Positions 45,740-57,520 are shown, counted from the stretch's first letter. The stretch: DNA of 64,000 bases from Siphonodentalium dalli (GCA_032622095.1 CP136061.1:83926324-83990323); one strand, 5' to 3'. Notes: a model not told the origin generated them from the sequence alone. Program-made: numbers and translations.

Positions 45740-46018
45740 TGCCTCATAATCAGTTATCAAAACAATTTGAAGAAACGTTTGTTCAGGCACCTAAAGCTCC
45801 TGATTAAAACAAAACCCTGAACATAACGGATGCTATTTTCAAACTAGATTATCGTTGAGTTTCCGAATAATGCACATTAGTATTTTGGCGATTCATAACT
45901 TTATAAACATTATAAAAGATGAATACACTGCTTGTTACTAAGCAGTAATGAGATTAATACTTTAAGATTACGGCGAAAGTTACCCTAATAAAAGTTTAAT
46001 CGATTGACAATATATTAA

Positions 46019-46240
46019 CCCTTTGAGTGCCAGGGGCCGATCTCATCGGCCCTAAATCTACACAATAAGTCTGTTAAAGAATATAAGAATAAATTATTAA
46101 AATTGTAAAAAAAAAAAATTGTTAGGCCAATGCATTCTCTTATATATGCGAGGCGACCTATGGTCGACTCGCATATATAAGAGAATGCATTGGCACAGGG
46201 TATATGGGTTGATACAAAAATCAACCTGGCACTCAAAGGG
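46019..46240. mobile_element. TTAA-flanked MITE with mixed hairpins
   Basis: TTAA lies at 46015-46018 and 46241-46244, with perfect 16-bp inverted ends CCCTTTGAGTGCCAGG. On the right is one 69-nt hairpin (46126-46194) followed by ACAGGG. On the left, in the place of the partner hairpin, is a different short one, GGCCGATCTCATCGGCC, followed by the same CTAA. Confidence 0.85.
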
Positions 46241-46588
46241 TTAACACAAACTGCGAACAGTTCCCGGTACACATCATAATTACCCTGCATCTCACTGTGC
46301 TGTGAGTGTCGCCGACATAATGCAATCAGTTTGTTGTTGCTTTAATCATTATTGATCAGTGCACGACGCTGCGGGTAACTGAATTGTTAGTCACCACACT
46401 CGGTACATAATACAATAAACTATATCGAATAACAATCGCACACAGGTACATCTTAGTCTCATATTGAAATCAAATATACAGTAATTGGCACCCTGTCCCA
46501 GGTGATAGTATTAAATAAGAGCGTGTGCATAGTTTTGATCTGGTGGACTTACAGGGATAGTACAGCTGATGGGGTCATTGTGACAATG

Positions 46589-47016
46589 CATCGATCACAT
46601 TTGTAGCCAGCTTTTTAAGTCGATCACAAATGTAGCCAACTTAACCTTTTATACGGCGATCACATTTGTAGCCAGCTTTTCATATCCATGCGAGCCTCAA
46701 TGAAAAACTAGGTTAATCTCATTTTTCTGAATTGATGCATGAAAAACAACCTGAATTTTAATTTGGTAGTAACCTAATGTTTCCGATCAATGTCTTTAGA
46801 ATGCTCGAATTATATTCCAATATACGTTGATAAACGAAGTCAGTCTTGGGGCATGACGTCCCAATTTTAGTCACGAACGCGATGACGTCATATTTCGCTC
46901 CACTTAAAGCATGCATGGAATTAGAAAAGCTGGATGCGAATGTGATCGCCGGTGAAAAGCTGGCTACCATTTGTGATCGATTTAAAAAGCTGGCTACAAA
47001 TGTGACTGGAGCCTTA
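46589..47016. mobile_element. foldback element with 8-bp duplication
   Basis: TGACAATG lies at 46581-46588 and 47017-47024. Near each end are inverted copies of TCACATTTGTAGCCAGCTTT with a second GATCACAAATG[G]TAGCC word. The tips differ slightly (the right has about five extra bases), so the outer boundary is less certain than the repeats. Confidence 0.7.
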
Positions 47017-47084
47017 TGACAATGACTGCATCGGCGATATTATTACGGTGCAGTGTTCCTACTGTAATAGGTATTGGAAGTGCA

Positions 47085-47625
47085 TAAGGAAATATATAAT
47101 TGCACTTAAATGCAATAAGGAATATCTAATTGCACTTAAGCTCAATAAGAGCTAATTGTGCTTAAGTGCAATTAAAATTCTTCCTTATTGCGCTTAAGCG
47201 CAATTAGCGACATTATATAAACTCCCTGTAATTCAAATGGTGCAGTCCATAGTGCGATGGTGGAGTTTATTGGTGACTGTCCACATGTAGGCCTATTCAG
47301 ATTCTACTATTTGCAGAGGTGCGGAATAGGGATGTAATTGCACTTAAGCGCAATAAGGAATATCTTATTGCACTTAAGCGCAACAAGGAATCCTAGTAAG
47401 GGGAAAATCTAATTGAGCTTAAGTTGAAATAAGAAAAGATCGTATTGCGCTTAAGCGCAATAACGAATATCTAATTGCGCTTAAGCACAATAAGGACTAT
47501 CTTAGCGCAATAAGGAATATCTAATTGTGCTTAAGCTCAATAAGGAATATTCTTATTGCGCTAAATATTCTTATTGCGCTTAAGCGCAATTAGAGATTCC
47601 TTATTGTGGTTAAGCTCAATTATTT
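47085..47625. repeat. cluster of ATTGCGCTTAAGCGCAAT palindromes
   Basis: Around fifteen exact or near copies of the 18-bp palindrome, each centred on CTTAAG and spaced by AAGGAATATCTA-like words, fall in two groups (47090-47220, 47335-47625). They are separated by 110 bp of ordinary sequence. Confidence 0.85.
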
Positions 47626-47695
47626 ATTAAATGTCAAATTGGCATCCCATATGTATTGACTTTGCAATAAACTTTCATTCATTCATTCATAGATA
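47626..47695 (+). repeat. retroposon-like 3' tail
   Basis: GCAATAAACTT followed by four CATT units resembles the 3' tail of a LINE or SINE. Only the tail is recognisable. Confidence 0.45.
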
Positions 47696-47754
47696 TAGTA
47701 CATTATAAGGGTTACAAATGTGGTGAAATAGGGTCTAACAAACATGAAACAACA

Positions 47755-48240
47755 TCCATACGAGTATCCAGAGACGTGGCGACAGGGGGTTTGATGGGGG
47801 GGGGTGTCTCACACCCCCAACTTTGGTCAAAATTTTCAACAGTTGGAAATTTCATACCTGCCAAAACATTAGTTGGAAATTTCACACCAATAGGTTGAAA
47901 ATGTTCTTGTAGTTTGATTTTCAAACAATTTATTGGGGGAATTAATTGTTTTTGGACCAATATTTGCATATTTTCCTATTTGTGGTCAAAAGTTTGGAAA
48001 TTTCAAACCTGACACCCCCACTTAGTTGGAATATTTCCAACTGATGACAATTCCATTGACAATGTTGAACAAATGTATGACAATATTGTTTTCTTAAATT
48101 AACTAGCAGTTTTTGACTGGCCACGGGGGAGGGACCAGGACACAAGCTTTCCAAGTGTTGGGAATTTCCAACCTGTCACCCCCCCCCCTTAATGTTGGAA
48201 AATGTCCAACGGATGACCATTTCAGTGTGAAGGGGCGTCA
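47755..48240. mobile_element. element with poly-G/C tracts and TTGGAAATTTC words
   Basis: It contains many inverted and direct copies of GTTGGAAATTTC / GAAATTTCCAAC near runs of eight or more G or C. It shares long segments with 55270-55690 (GACCAGGACACAAGCTTTCC, AAATGTATGACAATATTG). The word GACGTGGCGACAGGGGGT near its left edge has an inverted match in the other copy (CTATCGCCACGTC at 55667-55679), so that may be the true terminus. Confidence 0.65.
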
Positions 48241-48346
48241 AAGTCACAGGCCGATTGATTGAGCCGGCTCAACTCAACAACCCGGTCAATCCACACCGGA
48301 TTAATCTTAAGCGAGAATGGAGTATTTGTGATCTGCGACACTTAAG

Positions 48347-49130
48347 GTCAATCCACACCGGACGCGAGTGCGCTATTATAACGGCCGTTTTCAGTCATCC
48401 GTAACAGTTCTAAGCGCGCGATTATTATATTCACACCGCAAGCGATTGAATAGCTGACTACGAGGCGATCACAGCAGTGACTTTATGCTTCGTCGATTTC
48501 TCGCTTTGAGGCAAACCAGCAGGATAATTGGGTCGCTGACAAATAGGATAGTTATACGGGCGTATTCCTTCTATTTGAAGGCGACACATTCATTCGTCGT
48601 CGCGATAACAAAGATGGTGGATGACTTTAGCGACATGCCGATAACTGAAGTGCAAGGATAAATGAGAAGAGAAAATGCATGGCAAGAGCTCGGCATAATA
48701 ACAGGGTCGTCTGGTTAATGTTTGGTCCAAATCCATTCCAATCTTGTGAAGTCACTTTGCCCACAATCCCCCCCCCCCCGATAAAACAAACTGGAATTAT
48801 AGAATGAAATTCAATTAAACGCAATTGCTATCAGAATTTAGGAAGACCGCGCGCCATTCCACTTGACATGCTATATTTGACAATTAAATGAGTTTGAAAA
48901 ACTTACATGCATAATTATGGTTAGCAAATTCTGATTAAAATGTCCATATACATTATATTTGTGATCTGCCTGTAAATGATGCACTCAAACGATTATCTAC
49001 CCAAACCATCGCGCGCGACGATGTGATCCAGTCGCTTTCGGTGTGAATGTAAAAATCGCGCGCTTTGAACCGCTACGGACGACAGAAAACGGTCGTAAAA
49101 ATCGCGCGCCCGCACCCGGTGTGGATTGAC
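48347..49130. mobile_element. inverted-repeat element E1
   Basis: The ends are GTCAATCCACACCGG, and the arms stay similar for more than 100 bp (AACGGCCGTTTTC, AAGCGCGCGATT, TTCACACCG). Inside, ATGGTGGATGACTTTAGCG on the plus strand looks like a short coding start that ends after 15 codons. No transposase. Confidence 0.75.
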
Positions 49131-49140
49131 GCTAAAGGTA

Positions 49141-49603
49141 TATCCACAACGGACGCGAGCGTACGATTCTAACGGCCGTTTCTGTCGTCCACAGCAGTTC
49201 AAAGCGCGCGATTTTTATATTCACACCACAAGCGACTCAATCGCTGAACACGAGGTGATCACAGCAGTGATTTTATGCTTCGTCGATTTCTCGCTTTGTG
49301 GCAAACCAGCGGGATAATTGGGTCGCTGTCAAATAGGATAATAATAGAATGAAATTCAATTAAACGCAGTTGTTATCAGATTTAGGAAGCTCGTGCACCA
49401 TTCCACTTGACATACTATATTTGACAATTAAATGAGTTTGAAAAACTCTTACATGTGTATGTTTAGCAAATTCTGATGAAATTGTCCATATATACATTGT
49501 ATTTGTGACCTGCCTGTAAATGATGCACTCAAACGATTATCTACCCAAACCATCGCGCGCGACGACGCGATCCAGTCGACCTCAAAAATCGCGCCCAGTG
49601 TGG
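49141..49603. mobile_element. inverted-repeat element E2
   Basis: It begins TATCCACAACGGACGCGAG, close to the start of E1, and ends GTGTGGATTGAC. The central part repeats that of E1 (GTGGCAAACCAGC, GATAATTGGGTCGCTG, AATGAAATTCAATTAAACGC) with deletions. Confidence 0.75.
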
Positions 49604-49617
49604 ATTGACCCTTAAGG

Positions 49618-50372
49618 TCAAGTCACACCGGGCGCGATTTTACGGCCAGTTTCTGTCGTCCGTAGCGATTCAAAGCGCGATTTTTATATTCGCACCGAAA
49701 GCAACTGAATCGCTTCTTCGCACGCGATGATTAGGGTATTTAATTGTTGGAGTTCATCATTAATTTTATTGGCAGGTCACAAATACAATGTATATGGTCA
49801 GTTTAAACATAATTTGCTCAACATATACATATAAAGAGTTTTTCAAACTCATTTCATTGTCAAATATAATTTGTCAAGTGGAATGATGCACGGACTTCCC
49901 AAATTCTCCTAGCAATTTAGTTTATTTGAATTTCATTTGTAATTACAGTTTGTGAGCTTTTATTATCGGTGGTGGGGTACACATTGTTGCCAAAATGACT
50001 TCACAAGCCAGGAATTTTATCTTGTGTTATTATAATATACTATTTCAACTTCGTGTCACAAAGACACCTGAGACACCCATGGTGTTGCACTTCAGTTATC
50101 ATCCTTTCGCTAAAGTCCTCCATCACCTGTGTTATCGCGGCGACAATTGCATATGTCGCCTTCAAATGTGGTACAAATTCGCACGGGTATAAACATCCTA
50201 TCTGACAGAGACTCAATTATCTCGCTGGTTTGCCACAACGCGAGAAAACAACAAAGCATAAAATCACGGCTATGACCAGCGCTATGACGGTATGACCGTA
50301 CGTGGTAAGCGATACGTCGTGTTCGGTGTGTATATAAAAGTCGCGCGCTTCAAACCGCTACAGACCGATACT
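49618..50372. mobile_element. inverted-repeat element E3, partly inverted
   Basis: It begins GTCAAGTCACACCGGGCGCG. The interior matches E1 and E2 in reverse (GTTTTTCAAACTC, GGCAGGTCACAAATACAATG). The right edge is less clear than the left. Confidence 0.65.
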
Positions 50373-50420
50373 GCGTCCAGGGGGTTTGCAAAACAAAGTC
50401 CAGATACATGCAGTGAGAAG

Positions 50421-53400
50421 CATGGGCGTAGCCAGCTAGGGTTCGATGGGTTCGGACGAACCCGCCCTTGAAAACAGAGGTGCCCTCGTTGCCTGACTTC
50501 CCGGGTTCGACCGGTCGTTGGCTTGGGCAACTTCGGTGGTTCGTTAAGTTAATGCATGATCCCCCGAAGTTGCCCGAGTGAACGAACCGTCGAACCCTTG
50601 AAGTCAGGCGACGCGGGCACAGTCAGCAAAAGCATGATCGGCCTATACTAGATTATTTCACATTAAATTGAGGTCCGTATAATGTTTCAGTGAAATCCAC
50701 ATACACGCAGGTCGACAATTTGATTGTAATGTGAATCAAATCAATAGTCCCATGGCATGTCGGCATATGACGTTGCTAGTCTAAAGTGGACAGCATTGTG
50801 TTCAGTTTCATTTAAAGTGACGCTGTATGAATGTGTGCATGTCAAACTTGTCAATAATTGCCAATTATGAACGAACAGACACAGTGTATGCAACACTACA
50901 TGTACATGTATATATAGGGTGGTCACGTGGTATATCGAGGACGATGCTTGCATTGCGAGGGTTCGAACATAGTTTCTTGACATGAAGTCCCCCCCAATAC
51001 AGGGTTGTAGTTGAAGTCCCACTCCTATCAACCAATAAGGAGCACATTACTGTTGGTGGATGGGATGTTAATTAAAACATTGTTGTGCATGTCGGACTGT
51101 ATATACCCAGTAACTTTTCGATAGATCCGATATAGCGCCAGGGTGGAAACAGATGGTTCGATTACAGGCCATACAGCGCTAGACCGATCCACTCCCAAAG
51201 TTCAATGGTCAAAGGGTTCAGTGGTCCGAGGATTCAATAGTCCGATGGTTCAAGGATACGATACTCCGGTGTGGCTCAGTCCGAGGGTTCAGTACCCCGA
51301 GTGTCCATTAGCGGGACGTGGCGATGGGGATTTGTCTCCCCAACTTTGATAAAAAAATTCCAGTTGGCTTGTTATAGGTCGCTGGTTATAGATTACATTT
51401 ATATAGAATAAGTCAAATACAGTTTATTCATGTATATATTATTGGAAAATAAATACGCAGGACATTCCAAGCTTTACATATCATGTTCTACAAGCGTATA
51501 GATCTAACGATAATGGGCTATATGCAATGAGTGATTGACTGTCGTTCAATTCCATATATAATATAAACATATTTACTCAAAATATGGGACAACCTGGGTC
51601 GTGTGGTCACGCTTCCCGAGAACAACCGAGAACAAACGAGCATAAGGGTACGTTCATACACTCGCAAATTTGCCAGGAATTTCGGTACAGAATGCTATAC
51701 AATGTACCAGAAACAGAATGTATAAATGTGTATAAAATGCATCTATACCACAGCTAGTAAGAGAAGTAAAAACTATATAGTTCCAATACTATCGAAATTT
51801 GCCAGTAAATATCATGCACTTATCTCGAAAGAATAAACCATACAGGTATTTTGAAGCAATGTGTTAACAGCACCGTTACATTTGGAACTACCAACATTTT
51901 ACTCCACATGTCGTTACCTTTGGTAAACATGCTATTTATACGTATGTTGCCGTTCATATTCTGAGAAAATGCATGAAAACAATTCCATGCAAACTTGCCA
52001 ATGTAATGAACGAACCCTAATTGAGAAGCTCTTTATCGTCCACTGCTTTTGGGAAACGAAATCATGGACGATTTTTATCAGGTACGATCATTGTAATTTT
52101 GACTTGCCTGACAAAAGTCAAGAACATGTTAAAACTGCACCTTCATCTGCGTTGAGCTTTGTTCATTATTATAATGGCAGTATAATTACACGGACATTTA
52201 TTAGAAAATTTGCATTAATAGATTTCACATGCTTGGAGCACTCAGACTAATTAAAAGATGTCGAAGCATGTTCTTTAGAAATATACACACTCAAACGCAA
52301 ATTAATTCACTAGGTAAAACTATTATATTTATTTTTAACAGAAACTGGGCGGCATGAAGTAATTCCATTAAAAACGTATTATAATTCATTAGTCGTAGTC
52401 AAACGAGTAAGTGCAATTTGTCCAATTTCGTACATTTTATCACCGAGATTATCAGATTCGGTGTATAATATATTGGAATTAAAGTTATTATATAACGATA
52501 GCAGTCTACAGTGCAAATAAAGGTTTTGAATTTTATCTCGAGTTTATGTTGTTGCTTGTGGACACATGCACTAATTCGGTGTTATCATAAACGAGACACT
52601 GGTAAGTGCGTATACACAAGATCCCATGGATGAGAGGTTTTGATAGCCATATGCCGACTTTCGAAAGATGAAGTTTTAACTCGTTTGGATTTAATTGTCA
52701 GCCTGGCAAAAAAAATCAATGATCGCCTCTTATAAAGAGCGTACAATTTTCGCCGACCAAATATGTTAGGTTATAAGAGCGTTCTCAGTTGGATTTTTTT
52801 GTACCTATTTTCAGTGTAAAACTAATACCTTAAACGTGCTATTTTTCACGCACTCATCGGTGTGCGAATTTAAAACTGAGCGAAAATAGTACAACTCCTG
52901 AGTTTATAGCGAACCACAGGGGAAAGCAGATGTATTATGTTGATGAGTTACATACATTACGGAAGGCTGGACTGAATATATATAGGCAACTAGACCTGTT
53001 GTATACGGATATATATTACATGCGGGTGACCAACATAAAAATCATTACTCATAATTATGCAAATCAACAAATTATTGTAACATCGACGGTGTTGAAATAC
53101 TTGTAAGAAATATACATGTGCTAGGCCGAAGGCGCACGAAAGTACGCCCCCTGTTGTCAACGCTGCATGTATGACACCATGACCAAACAGACTGAATTAT
53201 TTATGCCAACACAACCCTCAGCCAAGTGTTGCTTTTTCTGAAGCCAACTGACTGGTATGTGTCTGTGGTTTTACTTCTTTAGAGTTTATTCCAATGCTGT
53301 CTTTAACTATTTCAATTGAGTATCTCTGATAATATATCCAAATCTTTCAGGAAAATGTTGTTGTCAGTTTTGAATTCGCGCACCTAGGTGCGCGAATTAT

Positions 53401-54401
53401 TCAAACTGCGCGAATTCAAAACCAAGCGAAATATAGTACCGCGAATTTAAATAGGAGTAAGGTAGATGTTTTTGTTTATCGAGATGCTGTGCCGTGCGAA
53501 TGGTGGTAGGTGGTGATTGGCTGTTTGCAGGTTTCTTTTCAGTTTTCGTATGGTACAATTCTCGAATAGAAATTGTATGGTATTAAGCAGATAGTATGAA
53601 GATAACTAAACATTGGTTTGAAAATAATTATTCGAATTTAGAGAGCGTATATTGTTTAAGAATGTGCCCACTATTTGCAGCTGTACGTTACTCTGGATAA
53701 TAAATGCGTAATTTCACAGAAAGTATATATTGAAGGTAGGGGGTTATAGATTACATGTATATATAGAATAAGTCAAATACAGTTTGTTAATGTATATACA
53801 TGTAGTATAGGAAAATAAATACGCAGAACATTCCATGCTTTACATATCATGTTCTAAATGCATATAGATCTAATGATAATCGTTCAATTCCATATATTAT
53901 ATGGCCCACTTAAGCCAATAACATAACAATTTTGAGTGTAGGCCTTCATAAAATAACTTCATAATATCGCAAAGGGATATAATATGGGGATGGTTGGGTT
54001 TTGTCATCGTTCCTTATTACCCGAGTCGATACTACACGCGGTCACGGTCCCATACATGGAGACTACATTAGTACATAAAACTTGATCATGTATGAAGACA
54101 AACACAGCTATGTCATATGTTCTCACATAATCGGTATATCAAATCCAAAACAGTATTACCTCTCTAATATACGTGCAGATATTACACAAATAATCGTCAA
54201 ATATGCTCCAGATTCGCACTCGATAGGTTCAATTTAAAAAAAACATTCCGGGGGAGGCCCCTCGGACCCCCAACTGCGGGAAAGTGCATGACACCCCTCC
54301 TGCACATTCACACGCGCCGCGGTCGGAGCTTTTCACCTCGGTCCTGTGCCCCACAAGTTAATATTCGAACCCGCCTTTTAAAAATGCTGGCTACGCCCAT
54401 G
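50421..54401. mobile_element. hAT-like non-autonomous transposon, copy B
   Basis: The exact 8-bp duplication GTGAGAAG (50413-50420, 54402-54409) differs from that of copy A, so the two are separate insertions. Ends CATGGGCGTAGCCAGC. The length is 3981 bp, nearly identical to copy A, lacking its SINE and with a short deletion near 53880. The 26-bp palindrome is at 53373-53398 and the same 93-codon frame at 51969-52250. No transposase. Confidence 0.9.
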
Positions 54402-54409
54402 GTGAGAAG

Positions 54410-54787
54410 GTGTGTGCTTCGAGGTAGGGAAGATTAACCAGGACATGGTTGATAAAAAGTGCTTGTCGGGCAGTTTCTTTAATTGGTTCGGATGATCGAA
54501 TAATAATCGAGATATTTGTACCGTGTTTCGTAGGATATATGGGGAATCGAGCATGAAACCAGTTTTGTGAACGTGCCGCTGAATTCACAAACTGTTTTCA
54601 TGATCTAATATCTGAATGTACAACTCACCACAGTACGGTTATCGCCTAAAAATCAACAAAATTAAGTCATTTCAACATCTGAATCTCATTCATTTTCAGA
54701 AATATCAAACTTAATTTGGATTTGATCCGTAAACCAGTTCTAATATAAATACATATACCGAACCTATTTACTGATACACTGTGATAT
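54410..54787. other. non-coding DNA
   Basis: Flank of copy B. No gene or repeat is seen before the SINE target duplication at 54788. Confidence 0.4.
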
Positions 54788-54800
54788 GCGCTAATATAGA

Positions 54801-55108
54801 TTGATTGATTGATTGGGATTTATTGTCGCTTTAGCAACTAAGGCCATATCACGACATTGCCAGTTTTAGCGGTGGAGGAAATCCGCACACTTGCGACTAA
54901 TCTAACAGTGATTTCAATGGCTGATAAACTCGTCAACCATGTGCGGCAAACCACCGGCCATCGGCGAGTAACTGGTAACTCCACCAGATAACGATTTCGA
55001 GTTACAAAGTCCACGATGGAAACATGTGGATTTGAACCCTTATCGCCAGCGCTGGAGGGCGAAACGGCTTGGAGTTGTACCCCTAACCGATTGAGCCACC
55101 GAGGCCCC
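54801..55108 (-). mobile_element. tRNA-derived SINE with 13-bp target duplication
   Basis: GCGCTAATATAGA is repeated exactly at 54788-54800 and 55109-55121. Minus-strand head: TGGCTCAATCGG (A box) and GGGTTCAAATCCAC (B box). The tail reads AATAAATCCC then AATC repeats. Its head differs from the SINEs at 1622, 13782 and 33804. Confidence 0.92.
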
Positions 55109-55121
55109 GCGCTAATATAGA

Positions 55122-55269
55122 GGCTTCGCAAACCTCAGGGATGGTTACAACTACTGTTAGGGTACTATGTCATCAAATTATGTGCACATTGTAACTGTCG
55201 CCATCAATTAGTTCTGTTGTATCATATAGCCACCATTTATCAAGTCTCAACTACCATCATTTTATTGTA
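55122..55269. other. non-coding DNA
   Basis: Nothing recognisable. CTCAACTACCATCATTTTAT followed by TGTAGATACATG occurs here (about 55245) and again near 55977. Confidence 0.4.
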
Positions 55270-55690
55270 GATACATGCCTCAAGTCTTCTTAGAGTTGGA
55301 AATTTCAAACCTGACGCCCCCCCCCCCCCACTTAGGTTGGAAAATTTCCAAATGATGACAATTCCAATGACAATGTTGACCAAATGTATGACAATATTGT
55401 TTTTAAATTTAGTAGCAGTTTTGACTAGCCATGGGGGATGACCAGGACACAAGCTTTCCAAGTGTTGGAAATTTCCAACTTGTCACCCCCCCCCCCCCCC
55501 TAAGGTTGGAAAATTTCCAACTGATGACCATTCCAACTAATGTTTTGGCAGGTATGAAATTTCCAACTGTTGAAAAATTTGACCAAAGTTGTGGGGGTGA
55601 GACACCCCCCCCCCCCCCACACCCCCCCCCCCCCCCCCCCCTCTAGCCACATTCCTGATTACACCCCTATCGCCACGTCCGTGTATCTAT
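55270..55690. mobile_element. second element with poly-C tracts
   Basis: It is related to 47755-48240 and holds the longest homopolymer runs of the window (C runs near 55318, 55487, 55607 and 55623-55642). The right part, with ACTAATGTTTTGGCAGG, is the inverted match of the left part of the other copy, so the family is palindromic overall. Confidence 0.65.
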
Positions 55691-56536
55691 AGTTTATGGC
55701 TACCTTTAGCTGACTTATTAGTTGGAAAATGAAAATATTACACTGGATTTGTTTTATAGAGATGTAGTATATAGGTATAAGACTGTAAAGGCCATAGTTT
55801 TATTTCTGAAAAGCAAAACAATGAATAGTGTATAGACCACTATCATTACATATACATATATATCTTAATGTTATAAACTCTGTCAAAATTGTTATCAGGT
55901 ATGAATGACTTTGTACTATTTGCCATATGTCACTGAATTGCCCCAATCTCTATGAAATTGCTGTTTATAAAGTCTCAACTACCATCATTTTATTGTAGAT
56001 ACATGTATACGTGTGTTTGTGTCTAATATGGTAGATCGTGCAAAAGTTATAATGTACTGGCTGATGAGCCCGACTTCGTCTGGGCTATTTATGGATTTCT
56101 TTGTGATCGCCTCCGTCTGAGCAGGTTATACAGCATCTGGTCAAACTATTGTTCGATCAGTCCAGAAACATTCCTATATGAGCGTTTGTGAGCGAGATCA
56201 AGGTCAAAGTCAAGGACACGGTCGCATGTGAAATTGGACCCGCCCATATTGTTCCCTGAATTAAAGTAGGCCTACATACCACAGTTTTCGAGTCTATAAA
56301 ATACATACATACATAGACAGACAGACGTACATAAGTTCCAAAATATAATAGATATATGCACGATTATCCATGCAGTGATTTCTTTTTTCTTTTGCCAAAT
56401 TGACATCAAATCGGTCCGTGGAATCGGGAAACTTAAGAAACTAATGTACTGTTCAGTTGGTCTTTAATAATGTCTACAAACTATGCACAAAATATATTTC
56501 TGAGAAATGTAGAAGGCGACTAGATAATGAGAGCGT
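55691..56536. other. non-coding DNA downstream of the fucosyltransferase exon
   Basis: AT-rich with small simple repeats (CATACATACATA and ACAGACAGACG near 56305-56325). It would hold the 3' untranslated region of the minus-strand gene. I could not fix a polyadenylation site. Confidence 0.4.
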
Positions 56537-57471
56537 TCAATCCATGGCTATCCATTGCGGCATAAAGTAATCACTCATGTCCGCGCTGTACTGTTTTCTG
56601 AGATCCGAGCCTTCTCTCGCAGGATGCTTATAGTAAATAACTGTCCCGGTTGACAGCCATCCAGTCCACCAACCAAACGAACCAACAGATAGTATGAGAT
56701 GATCACAGGTCGCGAGTAATGAAAAGTCCATTATTTTTGTAGATTCTTCGTGCAACATTACATCGCTATGCACTGTTAACAAACGAGCATAGGCCAAGTC
56801 GTTACTGCAAATTATAAAAATAACGTTTTTGAATTTTCTCCTGAAGAATTTCATGGCCTTTTCAAAGTATGTTATACTGGGAAGTTGATAACCAAATGAT
56901 GCATAGTTATCCTCTAGCATGTCTCCACGTCGTATATGTATTCCAACAGTAACAAGAGAATTTATCTGTGATGCAGTGTGTGACTTTGAAATATATAATT
57001 CCTTTAGTCTTGACATTCGTTCCAAGACTGATTCTCTCACAAAATCAGAAAATTGCAGTTTTATCCTCATTTCCCTTTCAACTCCCTTAAAATAACTCCA
57101 AGACTGTAAGTAATCTTGCACATGGACTGATGGAAGAGCTTTTATATCCTCAAACTGCTTGTCATAACCTGAATTTATTTTTTCTGTTCTGTAACACATC
57201 GTGGTGAAATAACATGGTAGTGGGCTATATTTAACATTTATATGATGAAATATTTCAACAAGCTCCTGAAATTCCGCAAGGTTTCCCGTGACACGTAAAG
57301 ACAAGTTGTTACGACTTGCAATACCGACTGCACTAGCGTACATAAATAGACGATTACCAAGTCCTCCATGTAGTTTCACACAAACAGAGCCTCTCAAATC
57401 AAAGCCTCGAATTAGAGAGTAAATCAGAACTGTATACAGCAGCAGCCACACCAGAAACTTCGTTTTGAAAA
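56537..57471 (-). CDS. galactoside alpha-1,2-fucosyltransferase (GT11), terminal exon
   Basis: The enzyme moves fucose from GDP-fucose to a terminal galactose on glycans in the Golgi lumen. Counted from the GTG codon at 57451, the motifs are GGLGNRLF (29-36, near the N-terminus as in GT11), QSWSYF (116-121), the GDP-fucose-binding HIRRGD (172-177), FIICSND (212-218) and VGSFGWWTGWL (256-266). A hydrophobic segment at about residues 2-14 fits a type II signal anchor. No ATG lies in frame before the upstream stop at 57536. Instead a pyrimidine-rich tract ending TTACTTTCAG abuts 57471, so this is most likely the last exon, and the start codon lies in an upstream exon I could not find. With 304 codons the catalytic domain is complete. 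Which acceptor it uses cannot be told. Confidence 0.88.
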
Positions 57472-57520
57472 CTGAAAGTAATTGAAAAGTTTGGTTACGT
57501 TGGGTAGGGTCACAGTCAGG
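57472..57520 (-). other. intron end with splice acceptor of the fucosyltransferase
   Basis: On the minus strand CAAACTTTTCAATTACTTTC precedes AG at 57472-57473, a normal 3' splice site. The first two exon bases finish a split codon. Confidence 0.6.

Noticed and set aside
48600-48660. Short ATG frame in E1 as a gene
   Set aside because: It stops after 15 codons and lies in a non-autonomous element; it is mentioned only as a possible remnant.
57451-57453. GTG as the start codon of the fucosyltransferase
   Set aside because: Non-ATG starts are rare in animals, the frame is open upstream, and a good splice acceptor lies 20 bp before.
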